Assembly (NCBI GenBank): GCA_032871835.1 | Contig: CM065295.1 | Span: 21,586,501 to 21,650,500 of the forward strand | Length of the DNA: 64,000 nucleotides | Direction: 5' to 3' | Source of the DNA: Dipteronia dyeriana | Taxonomy: Eukaryota; Streptophyta; Magnoliopsida; Sapindales; Sapindaceae | Shown: positions 10,801 to 23,580 of the stretch, one piece after another | How the letters are laid out: the number at the start of each line of letters is the position of its first letter | How positions within the stretch are numbered: position 1 is the first letter of the stretch | The notes under the pieces: model-generated | Database searches by the model: none | Told to the model about the DNA's origin: nothing | Seen by the model: the letters and a program-made list of their open reading frames with translations, nothing else | Translations under genes and position numbers: made by a program

Positions 10801-13800
10801 AATGTAGGTCTTTATAAATAAGGTATAACTGCATAAAATGGACAAATGTATTTTAGTTCAGGAATCAAGAAATGTGATGTACTCAGTTGTCAGTTCAGTC
10901 ACAATTTATAAAATTTGTTTATGTAAGAAATCATGTCCAAGTTTTAATTCAAAATGATATGCATGTGTATAAGACTAAAACTACATGACACTTGACCACA
11001 CCTAAACACCATCAACCCAGTATGCATGCACATCACATTTAAAAAGAGATAGAATCAGCTGGGCATCATATCTTACAGTGTTTCCAGGTGAAATCGCAAA
11101 CAATTGGCCTGAAGATTCGTGAACTGTAACTATTTTGTCTTCGATACTAGCGTACTCAACATATATGCCAATAGTTGGGCCTCCTTTCAGGGTAAGCTAA
11201 CAAAAAAAAAACCAAGATAATAAGCCAATTAGAAAAATGTGAAAGAGCAAAACATCTAAATTTATTTCCTAAGAATAACAACACTACTATAATTTAAAAA
11301 ATCAAAAATATGGAAAAATTATTGCAATATCTATTCATCAATATAGCAGCTAAATGAAGTTCACTTCAATTTCTTTTTGCTTGGATATAAAGAGAAAAAC
11401 AATAAATAAATTAGACAGAATTAAAGCAAAAAAAAATATGTTACATACCGTATAGGATGCACCTGGTACAAGGAAAATGTCAAGTGGATGGATTCTTGGG
11501 GGTGCATAGACTTCAACCTTTATTGCTTGGCTCACTATTTCTTGTCCAGACTGCTGTCTAGTACTGACCTGATTTCAAGATCTACCAGTGAACATGCATG
11601 ATCCTAAATTTCTAATACAGACTTTTAATGAGAGGAGCTAACTGCAATTACAAAGTGCAAAGGACCAATGATGAACTTACATAAAGAGTTGTGATCCCCA
11701 GTTGTTTACCCATAATTTTGAAACTCGAAGAACTAACATATCCTCCATCAGGAGTTGAGACATCATCATCGTCCACAAGTTCAACTATATGAATCTTGGT
11801 ATATGTATGAATATCCATGTAAGCATACTGCACCCAATAAAATAAAAAAGATCACTAATAGATACTGAGGTAACAAGTATGAAAAAGGCATCAGCAGACA
11901 CATTTGTGCACAAAGCCACAAACATACAAAAATATCTGTAAAATCCTTATAGAACAGAAAAAACCAACTAAGCAGGGACATGTTGCTCCACATCCATATC
12001 TATAGACTTGGATGTGTTCAATGTTTCAAATGCTCGAGTAATGATCTCCCCTGGAATTTGTTCCAAAGAATGATCAAGCAAAAGAGAAAATTGAATAGTT
12101 AACTCCACAAAGATAATATTTGAACTCAATTCAAACCTGAGAAGAGTCGAAAGTACTTCCATCATCAATTCCAGCCATCAGCTCAATATATTGTGATTGA
12201 CCTTCCTGAAAATAATGACTATGAGAGTATATGATATATGCAACTGCAGAATAAAATATATTATCCAGGCAAAACATACCATGAGACTTATCTCTTCTCC
12301 TGAAACAATCTTAATCCAGTCTACATCAGCGACTTGGACCTGTAAAGACATACACCTCTATGAGAAAATCAGGAATATAAAACATGAAGGTTGAAGGCTC
12401 CAATCTCAGTATCATAAATAGATAAAGGAAAAAATAAACGAAGCAGCTAAAAGCTTATAAAGATTGACACTTTAATTAATAATAACAAAATTGGTCAAGA
12501 CATATGAGAAAGTGAAAGGCCACTATCCAGATTTGTACAATACTATCAACTGAGCAACAAAAGAGGGCACCTTTCATCATTAAGATCTCCACAGAAAGAC
12601 AACAAGATTTATACACAATTGGAACTCTCTGATCAAAGCCAAACTACCTTTAGCAAGGAGAGACTTTTCCTTCTGCCTAGCTTCTCTCACTTCAAATGAG
12701 TTGCTGGGCAGAAGGATGAGTCCCCATGACTTGGTCTTTAGTAAATTAACATTGAGCTTATTTATTATTCCTTTTATCAGTTAAAGTTTGGTTCTTTATA
12801 TTCGAAAAGGACCTTCTACAATACGAAAAGATCGATCAAAATATATCTTGATCAACATCATACTGCAGTCCCACTAACAACATACAAATCAGTTTGAAAA
12901 AACGATTTGTACAACAAGAACCGATCTATCCCAAATATATCTTGATAACATCATACTGCAGGCCAGTGACAACCAACAAATCACATGGAAATAACAAAGG
13001 GTGCAAAACCATTACCAGTGCTGAAGCTGCATGTGGAGGAGCAAGCCCAATATCGTACACTGATACAAGGGCAGTCCCTAGCCCTTTTGGAGATAGCATC
13101 AATTGGGAGCACTGTAAACCTGGTGGGGATTGGATGACCTCTACCACTTGAGAATCATTCACAACAGCTTTTAGAAAACAGCTCCCTCCAGTAATTGATA
13201 GATTTGCCTGAATTAAGATAGTTATAGCATTTGCAACAATTCCGCTCCTAAAACTTATAAACTAAATTATCATGTTAAATCAACACATAGTGGATAATAC
13301 ACAACAACATTACTAGGGTTAATCTGCTTCGTGATTCTGGTTGGGCTGGATCCAATCACTGCATGCAAGTGTTGATTTCTAGTATCATAATTCATAGACT
13401 ATAGCAATTAACAAGATATATCATCACTAACAACTCCAAAACCAGCAGTTATGTAGTATCGTGCCTGAGAAACAACATAACAATATGCATATGCACATGC
13501 ACATGCAGAGAGCAAATGACATAATGTTATAAAATTAAACAATACAAATATGATTCAATAAAATAAAAAATAGCTAGTATTAAAAAGGAAACAAGAAGTC
13601 CCTAAACTCTCCCTTTGTGTAAGTCAGCAGCTTTAGGGTTTAAATTTTGTTTTTTTTACGATTTTTTTTTTTTAAAAAAGTCCCAAGTGATTGAGCCTGC
13701 ACCTTCCACGTCTGTCTAACACATCATGGTACAGATTGAAGCCTTATTCTACATGAGATAACAACAAATGGAGTTCGAAATCAAGTATATCAACATTATC

Positions 13801-16800
13801 TTATCTGCCCAAATTTAAGAACAAATAAAATTAACCAATTCATCCCATGGTGGAGAGAGCTAATCGCAGTAGAAACAACTCCTGCACCTTCCACGTCTGT
13901 CTAACACATCATGGTACAGATTGAAGCCTTATTCTACATGAGATAACAACAAATGGTGTTCGAAATCAAGTATATCAACATTATCTTATCTGCCCAAATT
14001 TAAGAACAAATAAAATTAACCAATTCATCTCATGGTGGAGAGAGCTGATCGCAGTAGAAACAACTCCTGCTTTCAAGGATAGCAACTAAACAGTTAATTT
14101 GAGTTGCATTTGTTCAACTTGACACACAAAAAGGAGGGAACAGGAGGGAACGGTGAGAGTGTTGGTGGGTCAGGGGATGACCTAATAGTATCATTTATTC
14201 ATATCCAAGAAGGTAGCATACAAGTTCATTTGACTGAAAACCAAAAATCATCTTTCTTGCCTCTTCAAACTTATTAAACTCTTCAGTTTGCTAAATTTAA
14301 ACAAATCTCAATTGGTCGTATTGATTCAGAACCAGCAAGACAAGCAAATAATTTAAAGAAGAACAAGATCTGCTTGCAATAAGAAATGGCTGCATAGAAA
14401 AATGCTCCATAAACGTTTGATGATGCACATAAACATCCTCACAATGTTTCAAAAGAGAGTAATATTGGAAGTAGAATCTACCTTAGCATCAGGATTAAAA
14501 AATAACAAGTTGAACTCTGGGTTGACTCTCAGAGTAGAAACAAGCTGCAAATTTCAACAAATCTAAATGTTATAACCAAAATGGAGGAGGACTAACGTGA
14601 AAAGCATGCTATAAGAACATGCGATCAATACATATGTATCATGTGTAAATTACATGCTTTAGGACAGCATACCTGCAGACGTATAGCATCAGTAAGAACA
14701 TTCTCTGAAGTTTTAAACAACTGAGAAGAATAACCACCACTAAAAGCATCACAGACACCAGTAACACTGGCACGAACAACGCACTGAAATACAAACATTC
14801 AATAGCTTGCTCAGTCATGTCCAAACAGGTGAGAAGTTTTTTTTTTTATATGAAACAAGAAAAAAAAACTCACTATAAACAAAGTGACCTCAAAACCAAT
14901 GTCCAAAACAGTGAGAAGTAAAATAATGATATCATAAATCACTACTGTTGCTGTGAATTTATATCACCATATAGTATTTTATCAAAGTAAGAGCATTACT
15001 ACAGTATTCGGAATTTATTTCTTATAATAAACTAGCAGATACTATGAATATTAACCCTTAATGAAGTAGGAAGTGTGAAGACCTAAAAAGGCAGCTACTG
15101 TCGAAATGACACCTATGGTAAGACATGCTACATTTAAGCATCAGAATGTGCTTGCGGATTTTGAAGTCCCAAATTATAACGATTGAGAATGTTGGATCTA
15201 GTCATGGAGGACCAAATAGGATAATCAACTAATCAAGCCATGAATGATGAAACCTCTTCATCTCCTATACTTAAAACATTACAGAGATATTTAAGATAAA
15301 TTAACAGTAAGTTAGGAGTTAGGAGCTTTCTCATATTACAAAATAAAGGAAAACCTAAGTTTACGTGCTATAACAAAATTTAAATTGCTCTAATATTGCA
15401 ACCAAAAATAATAACTTGGCTCTAGGATTTTCATCATCACGACTGCAAACTTAAATACTAAAATATCAACGAACCCTGACAAGCTATTCAGAAGACATGG
15501 AAGCATAAAGAAGATATGAAAGTCTGAAAGTACCAGTCCTGATTCATTTTGCAAGACCAAAAACCTCTCCCAACTGGATTTAGACCTCTGTGAATCATAA
15601 GCATCATCCAAATATGCCAACCCCTCACAACTGCTAAGTTCCCACCTTATACAAAGAGAGGATGAGTTAGCAAAAGCTTCCCCAGTGTTACTGATGCCAA
15701 CAGCAGCTATTCGAATAGTTTGCCCATTTGCCACAGTGATTGGGGTGACACGAATTCGCCCTGGACTACGGTCAGCTTGATTTGCTGTCTGTATAACTTC
15801 ACATTTATTAACTGAAAAATGCAACAATTTAAACAAGTAAATGCTAAATATAAGGTAACCTGAATGAATTTTTCTCGCAAAAACAAAATTATAAATACCA
15901 GGTTCATCAACAAGCAAGGCAATGGAGGAAGGAAAGCCGCATGTAAGAGACAGTGAAACTTCTGAAATTGCAGGAAGACGATGATCATCTCCCACTAAAT
16001 TCCCACGTTTAAAAACCAGATTCTGATCCATTGGAAAATGGAAACCATAGAAAAAAAAATGATGATTTGCATTTGTTTAAACAAAAGAAATTACAACAGA
16101 ACGTATATTAGAAAGCATTAAAAAATATAAGGAACCATATAAGTCCTCAAATGAAATTGGAAGCTTACAAAGGTTCCCAGCTCTTGACATAAAATCTCAT
16201 ATAAGCTACGACTGCCAGAAATGAGATGCACATGAACTCCATCTCCAGTGTGGACATGCCTGGCATTCAATATCTCAAAAGTTTCAATGTAGTCAACACC
16301 TTCATCCCATGGTTCTGGCCCTCCGGCAAGTGAAACATGCATATTTGTTCCAGGGGAAAGATATAGCTTATCCAAATTTTCCAGTTGAATACCAGTTTCT
16401 GATTGACCCAGATTGAACCAATAACCACCAAATTGGCTTCCATCACCTGCCTGTTGCACAATAAGAGGTGAATATGCAGCAATACGCAAAGATGCTTTTA
16501 AGACAATAGGTCCATGAAAAGAATGATCGAATTGCTGAGGCTCTTTCGACAATGTTGCATGCAGCATAGTTCGGTCAGGACCAGAAGCATATAAAGAGAT
16601 CCATGAGCATAGAGGACCATGAACAGATGTATCGCGCTGCGAAGTCTCCACATTGTCAAAGAAAGGTATCTTCTCAGTTGCATTGATGACGATGAAAGAC
16701 AAGCTTCCAGGTTTCCAATTTATTAAGGAACTAAAAGCATCACATTTATAAAAATAGGCACCTGCAAATGAAAATCAAATTTAACAGAAAAAAACATGAT

Positions 16801-17708
16801 ATCAAATGGTAATAACCAAAAGTGAGTGTCCAATGATGATAGGATAATACATCACCATTTGATGCTTTCATTGTTACAGCAGCTTGAAGATGTGATCCTA
16901 CAACAGTCTCGACATGAAAGTTTTGCAGCATAACCATAGACGATGGAATAGAAACTTCAATAACAACCTATTAAACATGAAACAAAGTTGCAAAGCTTAA
17001 CAGGATAGTAGGCGTTGAAATGGGAACTATGTAGGGCATAAAGGTAAATTGCTTAAATATTATCTTTCGGTCTTTTCCTAATAGCTTAAGCTTTTGGGTC
17101 TAATGGTTACTAACAGTAACATCTAAAATGATCCCAAAATTAGAACTTCATGCAGGAACAGCTATACAAAAGTTCATGAACACCACAAAACATGTCATCT
17201 CCTGTGGTAAATTCATTAACCATGCAAAAGCACCATTTAAAAAGATATGTACAGTTTCCATAGGCAAAACAACAATAAGTAAGCAATTTCTTTAGACATC
17301 TCATATAAGATATTCAACTTAAAACGAATTACATTACCTCATCATAATTGAATGAATCAAAAACAGACACTACTTTGATCGTAGTTTTTCCGGGTTTCTT
17401 TGCCTGGACAGTTCCAAAAGCAGATATGGATACAGTATCCATGTCTGAAGAAAACCATTTATAGTCACTGGAAGCTTTTGCACAACCTCCTGTAGCTTTT
17501 AGTTCCACTCCTTGATAAACACCAGGGGCCCACGGAAGGAGAATGCTCTGAGACATGTCATTTATTCTGTCCAAACTAAACTTAACTCGATCGCATACCA
17601 TTATTTCTTGTACAACCTTAAGAACCTATAAAAGAAAGAAAGCCTCAATGACACTTAATTGGCTAGCTATGATCACAGGAGAATCATTAATTTTTTTTAA
17701 AAAGAATA

Positions 17709-17744
<36 letters not shown>

Positions 17745-20700
17745 TAAGGTAGAATTTACAAGTAAATATTTGAAAGATAAAATGAGAAGCTGAAGAAAAG
17801 TCAAACCTTCTTCGTGTCTGGATGCCCACTAAAATAAGTTAAAGAAGCTGTTAGTTTTCCCATTCCCTGTGAAGTTGCTTTCAGGACTGTAGAATTTCGC
17901 CAGCCATGTTTAAGCACAATATCATCCGACACCAAGAAAGTTTTCCAGTATTCAGACTGGTTGTCAATCAATTTAACATCATCATTCTGCAATGGCAGGA
18001 AATAAATTCAGAACAAATACCAAGAAATTATCAGGAAGTTAATTGATATATAGTGACCAACAAGTTAACTGGTATATACTATACAGTGACCAACAAGTTA
18101 ACTGGTATATACTATACAGTGACCAACAAGTTAACTGGTATATACTATACAGTGACCAACAAGTTAACATATATACATCAGATTTAATTTTCCAGGTAGC
18201 TATCCTATAAAATTCAATCCTATTCCCTTTTCCAACAACAATATACAAGTAAGAATGGGATAGATAAATGCCTAGAGATACATTTCCATGGAATCCTTTA
18301 TGTTGGATAGTAGCATCCAATCACTATGAAACCATGTGGTAAGTATAAAGCAAATCCATTATGCCCAATCAGGAGCAAACAAGGCCCCACAAAAGAAACT
18401 AAATTGGTGTACTTAGTTTCATCTCCAGAAGAGGAAAAAATAGCATCATATGTAGATTGGACATGTGTACCATAGGTCCATAACCTCATCCTTAGAGGCT
18501 TAGACTTTCACCCTTCCAGTCTTTTCCCCATTTTAGATTATTTCACCAAGTCTTTTCCCCATTTTAGATTATTTCACCAAGGAAGGGTTAGATATTTATG
18601 AAACAGTTTCCAACAATCAACCCGATTCTGTTTGTCAAAGAGTTCAATGTACCTTTATGAGAATCAATATCCAATTATGAAGGTATGAGGTGAGCACAAA
18701 GCAAATAAATATCCAATTATGAACTTACAGAAAATCCATTGAACCCAAGAAGGAGCAAAAAAGCTCGACAAAAGAAACTAAATTGGTTAACTTCGTTTCA
18801 TCTCCATAAGAGGAAAGAATAGTATCATATGTAAAATGGACATGTGTACCATACCTCATCTTCAGACAATGCACATACACATATACATGCAAATTTACTT
18901 ATTGCTTATATAGTTAGTACAATTTAACCAAAAATAATTAAACGAGCTCTTACTTAACATGGAGGAAATCTTAAATCAACACAGACAACAAAATGTAGTT
19001 CCCTTGGATCATAAATGCAATGTAACTCACATGTATCGCTAACAAGATGTAACCAGAAGAATGCATGTCATACCTTCGTAATGTAGATTTCTTGTGCACT
19101 AGGCCCGTGTGAAAAAACTTTCATCCGAATAAGGTATTGATGGCTAGAAACAACATACCAACGTGCCACAGACGGAATGGCCTCAGTTCCTTCTACAGGA
19201 TCACCAGAACCAGACAATGGTGAAATGTATAAACATAGAGTGTCTGGTAGGACCACATTAAGTGTTGACACCTGTATGTGGCCAGCAACTCTGGTATCTT
19301 CAACAATGACAACTGTTTCCCCTAAGCTTATAGCACGAGTTACACCCATCATAGTGTCCACTTGAGCAATGGAAGGGTTTGAAACAGACCAGTTGTGATG
19401 CAGAGATGGCAGGGTAACCACTGCAAATCAAATGAGAAAGATAACAAGATTATTGAGAGTAATGCTGATAATGCACAAAATTGTAAATTCTAAGAAATTA
19501 GAAGGAAAAAAATGACTGTAGGCAACAAATATACTGCACAAATCTCAAAAAAATTGTATTAACATAATATTCTTCTGTACAAATCCAGGAAAAATGAGTG
19601 AAGCTGCCTAATGAAGCTACCCTCAAACAGGCTAATTCCCACCATCAATCTTTAAGACACTAAGTGCAGGACTGGCGTTCACTCAAACTGAAATTTGTGT
19701 CATTACAAAATTGTACAAGCATTGAAGTAAAGACAACCTTGAGGAATATTCTCATGAATAACTTTAAGAGAATATTGGAAAGCAGCACCAATGAGTACAT
19801 AAACTGGTGAGGGAGGTTCGAGTGACATGGCTTCTGCTACAGTTAGAACAATGTTATCAGACATGTCCTTAAATTCTGGCTCAAGCAAATGCACAGAAAC
19901 TTTCTCAAGTCCAATCTCAATTCCTTTTACAACATACAGATCTGAAAATACACCCTGCACAACACATAAAAAAAATGAGATACAACGTTAAGTGTATGTG
20001 GTACTTCGCAGGTAGTGCTTATTTACAAACACAAATATATACATACACTATTCTCAAGTATTATTTGAATATCTAAATCGCCACATAAACCGCCACAGTC
20101 ACTCAGAGGAGAATCCTTCAAAGGGACATGTACAAGGTGATGAGTTCCATAAGTTTCAGGCATCAGTTGCCACATGAACTGTAATCCCACTAATGATGAA
20201 AACACATTATCTGCAATAAAATTTGAAATGAATACCACTACACCAAAAATGAAAAAAAAAAAAACGAATGGAGCAAAGATGAGAGTATAACTTTTAAACC
20301 TACAGCAGCAACTAACAGAAATTGAATAAGTATTATAAACATTAGACAGAGGTAACACCCTATAATGAATGTAAATCATTTCCATCACCTACAGGATCAT
20401 ATCTAGCATCATCGTGCAACCTCTACTTATAAATTTAGATTTGACACTTACTTAGCCACTCCAATGTTTTGGAAATTTAACTTTGATTACCCGAAAATGC
20501 CCTAAACCCACTTAGAAATCAAGTTTGAAACTGAGGCCCCTGTGGATCCCTACAATCTTTGGGAAACCGGAAACTATGGCAGGGATTCGAACACTAGGCC
20601 TCGTGGGGACAAACCACTGGCCTGACATTCTGCTAACAACTCATGGGTCAAGTTTTGGAATTTTAAACGAGTGAAAAATATTTGAAATTTTAATAAAAGA

Positions 20701-22417
20701 AATAGGACACAACGTTTATTTTCTTTTCTTCCATTCTTTTTTTAAATGAGAGAAAAACAGAATTTAACAGCAACTTATAAATAATATTTTAATGCAAATT
20801 ATGAGTCACCCTCACAGGAAAAAAAAATTCAATACATGGTTGTTAAAAATCAAATTTGTAAAGATTTCCAAAAAAAAAAATTGTAAAGGCTGGAAGACAA
20901 AAGGAGATAGTGAAAATTTCATCCCACATCTGGGATTCAATAAAACAAAGTGCCTTAAATGTTTAATAGAAAGAACACAAATGAACAATGTTATGATAAA
21001 TACCATTATAATGAAAAAGTAAATACATCACTGAAACTGAGTCCCAAAGTCCCAACAGTCCCTAAACATATATATAATGTTTCAGATCCCTTAACTATCA
21101 AGGTTTGGTACAAATGACAGCCTCCAAACCATATATGAAAGCATTAACATTTAAGATACCTTGACTATCAAAGGCACGGACACGGAGAGTAGCAAGTCCG
21201 TCTAGATCAAGTTTAATGGAATTGTGAAATATCTGGATTCTGGAAAAGATGTCAATAAACACTTTGCAGCGAATTACAATTCCAGAGTGTACATCAGTGG
21301 CATAAACAGCAGTCTCTTTTCGGCCACTGTAAGGGGCAATTGATCTCAAACGTGCACTCGTTGAGCAGCGGTTACTAGAATTATATTCAGGTAGAACGGA
21401 TAAAAAATCATGATGATCCCATGACCTGTAAAATATTAAACAATAACAACAAGGGTAATCACTTCGTTTGTTTTGACTCATCAGTGTATCATTCTTTCCA
21501 TCCATTTGGTAGATAAAATAGAAACAAGACCAAATGAAAATGACGAGGGTTGTCTGTGGAATATCTGTTTAGAAGGGGAGACAAAAGAAACCAATTGACA
21601 TTATTAATTTTACCAGTATACCGATATTTTTTTTAAACTTGACACCTTTCTTCGTATTCCTAATGTAAGGCAAGGGTAAAATAATACAAGCTTTTATTCT
21701 CTCTATCCTTCAGTCCCTTAAACGAAAAATTAAGTTCAGAGAGTTTATACCATTTCCCCTTCTCTTGATCTCATCAGTACCCACAAACCAAAAAAAAAAA
21801 AACCAATGGAAAATAGTCTCCCTTGTATTCTTTTCTTTCACACTCCGTTCCTTCCCTCCTGTTTTACTCCAACCAAAATGAAACGTAAAAGAATATTATT
21901 ACAGGACTTATAAAAACAAGGTTCCATTACAATTTCTTTTCTTCAAAGCCATCGGCACCTAATCAACATGTGCAACTTTGAGTCAAAGTAACTGAGCAGA
22001 ATACAATTGAAACAACAACCGAAAAGCTGGCCTCATGAGCTTCAACAAACACATCTAAAATTTGAAAATTTTCGAGACTAATGCCAGTACTCTGCATTCT
22101 GTTCATTTAAATTTCTTGTCAATTATATCATATCGAAATTTTTGCAACAAAATAATCACTATAGTTACCAAAAAATAAAATTCAAGCTTCTATTACTAAA
22201 TTAGATTATATAAAAGTATATGTGCATATAGGAAGTACCATTTGAAGCAGCCATCACTTCCTTGCAGACGGTACTCCACAGGATTCGTGATTTTAGGAGG
22301 CAAAAGTATGTTCACATCAGTAATGTGCGGCCCAGAACCTAAAAGCGACGTCGTTTCATCCACCGCCACTGCCAGAAGCACCAAAAGAGACCAAAACGTC
22401 GTCGTGAACCGAGACAT
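4833..22417 (-). CDS. GP210: Nuclear pore membrane glycoprotein GP210 (22 exons, 3' end off window)
   Basis: Plant orthologue of the pore-membrane nucleoporin gp210/NUP210, which anchors the nuclear pore complex from the perinuclear lumen. Recognised by its N-terminus (SGPHITDVNILLPPK, EYRLQGSDGCFKWSW) and many later blocks (PYSGRKETAVYATD, TVAEAMSLEPPSPVYVLIG, GGCAKASSDYKWFSSD, QADRSPGRIRVTP). Exons: 22417-22239, 21425-21160, 20210-20047, 19954-19738, 19420-19074, 17986-17807, 17625-17338, 16967-16856, 16761-16169, 16022-15899, 15811-15534, 14783-14673, 14544-14482, 13207-13016, 12339-12280, 12205-12137, 11827-11681, 11568-11449, 11196-11077, 5353-5198, 5113-5051, 4951-4833. Each visible junction is GT-AG and every phase agrees, giving about 1,322 codons without a stop. 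Residues 1-20 resemble a signal peptide; an Ig-like (BID2-type) fold is likely around residues 1170-1225. The Arabidopsis protein is about 1,900 residues, so roughly 600 residues, including the membrane helix, lie left of the window. The last exon ends at a GTAACC donor. Confidence 0.93.
5544..5735 (-). repeat. 3' LTR of the intronic copia element
   Basis: 192 bp, bounded by TGAACAAATC and GATATTCTAACA (plus-strand reading). The polypurine tract in minus-strand sense (CTTGAGGGGGAG, 5736-5747) adjoins it on the internal side. Confidence 0.92.
6885..6907 (+). repeat. Run of 23 G (poly-C in the sense of the copia RT)
   Basis: The run falls in RT at the position of the conserved PPPGF motif, which is encoded by CCN proline codons; on the coding strand the flank reads ATCTCCCCC... 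and ...CCCGGTTTT. Expansion of the proline-codon run is the simplest explanation. Confidence 0.9.
9901..9927 (+). repeat. (TGG)n microsatellite in copia gag
   Basis: Nine uninterrupted TGG units encoding, on the minus strand, the poly-proline stretch of Gag residues 16-24. Confidence 0.9.
10345..10418 (+). repeat. 24-bp tandem repeat in the copia leader
   Basis: Three imperfect copies of GACGATCGGTGATGGGTTAG plus four bases, between the primer-binding site and gag. On the minus strand it reads as repeated SNPSPIV in one frame, but no protein is claimed. The rest of the leader (9973-10578) is relatively GC-rich and contains no recognised gene. Confidence 0.8.
10592..10780 (-). repeat. 5' LTR of the intronic copia element
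   Basis: 189 bp, with the same borders as the LTR at 5544-5735 but lacking three bases near 10622. The primer-binding site TGGTATCAAAGCC, read on the minus strand, occupies 10579-10591 and is complementary to initiator tRNA-Met with one change. Confidence 0.92.
13696..14066 (+). repeat. 185-bp tandem duplication in GP210 intron 13
   Basis: The block beginning CCTGCACCTTCCACGTCTGT at 13696 recurs at 13881 with only about three substitutions over 185 bp. The copies abut directly. The near-identity indicates a recent event. Confidence 0.92.
18053..18168 (+). repeat. 33-bp minisatellite in GP210 intron 5
   Basis: Copies start at 18053, 18086, 18119 and 18152 (unit GTGACCAACAAGTTAACTGG plus TATATACTATACA). 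The first three are identical and the fourth is partial. Confidence 0.95.
18330..18872 (+). repeat. Diverged ~150-bp duplication and a 31-bp repeat, GP210 intron 5
   Basis: Segments 18335-18490 and 18690-18872 share blocks such as AAAGAAACTAAATTGGT, GTTTCATCTCCA and TGGACATGTGTACCATA. They are older, diverged copies. Between them a 31-bp unit (TCTTTTCCCCATTTTAGATT core) is duplicated perfectly at 18518-18548 and 18549-18579. Confidence 0.8.
20476..20651 (-). mobile_element. tRNA-derived SINE in GP210 intron 2
   Basis: Read on the minus strand, it carries a box A-like CAGGCCAGTGGTTTG and a box B-like GTGTTCGAATCCC at the usual spacing, followed by a non-tRNA tail. It is flanked by TTCCAAAAC on both sides (plus-strand GTTTTGGAA at about 20466 and 20652), a likely target-site duplication. 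Polymerase III-transcribed and mobilised by LINE enzymes in known families. The family name was not determined. Confidence 0.72.
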
Positions 22418-23162
22418 CTTCAGCTAACCTCCTGAAATATAGAAGCTAAATCGCGTTCCAAGAGTCGATCATTTTACAGTTTTATTCGCGGTTAATTCAC
22501 TGAAAAAAGAAAGATAGAACCTAAGCTGAGCTCGAGTGAAGTGAAGTGGAGGATTCAAAAATGGAAACCCTAAAAACAGGGTTTTAGAATGCAGGAATGG
22601 TGTGGAATTTGAATGGAATACGTGACGTGGCACGATGCTGTTGATAGTAAAATAACGTCTCGTGTCAGATTAGTGTGGCCCCAACATTTGGCTGGGTTTG
22701 ATAGGGTACTCACGCGCTTTTTATTGAGCGTATGATGACCGACCAGGCATCGGATTAAGCGAGAAACAACAAAATCGAGATACGCGCGATTATCGCTGTC
22801 GTTTTCAGGTTTTTCTTGTTAATTTTTATTTTGAATGTCAAGATATTCTTCCTTTTCCAAAAATAATTAATTAATTAAATGGGTAGTTTTTAAATTCCTC
22901 TTACTATATAATAAAATAAAATAAAACGAATTTATGTTTAAATTCAGAAAACGAAAATATGAGACTAGTTGGTTGTAGATTCCTAAGATTCGAGATTAAT
23001 GACTCTTCACTTTAATTCAAAATACTATAAGTGTTATAAAAAATAAATGTTTAAATTAAGAAAATATTGTATAAAGTTGGAAAGTGATATCGATTTTTCT
23101 ATCAACAAATTGATTTTTTCTATGAAGACTTTATGAACTAATTAGTTAAAGTAACATTTTTA
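22418..23162. promoter_or_regulatory. GP210 5' flank between start codon and Mutator-like element
   Basis: About 745 bp with no ORF of note. 22418-22640 looks like 5' UTR/core promoter (mixed base composition, CT-rich stretches on the sense strand); 22640-22800 has several CG-containing stretches; the rest is AT-rich. Promoter function is inferred from position only. Confidence 0.4.
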
Positions 23163-23171
23163 AAAAAATAA

Positions 23172-23252
23172 GGGTTTTTAGCAAAAATGCCCTATTTTAG
23201 GGGCTTAATAGCAAATCTACCCTAAAATCTAAATCAATTGCAAAACTACCCC
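23172..23252 (+). repeat. Left terminal inverted repeat of the MULE
   Basis: Starts GGGTTTTTAGCAAAAATGCC. It aligns with the reverse complement of 31434-31513 with a handful of mismatches over about 80 bp, ending at AACTACCC. Confidence 0.93.
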
Positions 23253-23580
23253 ACTCTTCCCAAAATACCCTCATTTATCACTAACCACATTTATTATCCT
23301 TTTTATTACTTTTACCAACCATTTACCAACTAACTTATCAAACTAATAAACTAAATACTATCTAACAATTTTCCTACACTACAACACTTTATTTCCCATA
23401 TATTTGTTTTTCAATTTTAGGTTTTTAAATCATTGGAGATTTATATTAAAGTAATTGAAAGGTATGTTATGCATTTTAAATTTATGTTTTCAACATCATA
23501 AGATTTATTTTGAGAGTTTTGAAATGCTCTTGAAGTTTTTTTGTTTTCCATTTTTTTACTTTCCATTGTTGAAAGAAAGT

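Noticed and set aside
12894..13151. Plus-strand ORF over GP210 exon 14
   Set aside because: It is antisense to a conserved exon; the minus-strand exon 13207-13016 explains the open frame.
19177..19365. Plus-strand ORF inside GP210 exon 5
   Set aside because: Shadow of the conserved coding exon on the other strand.
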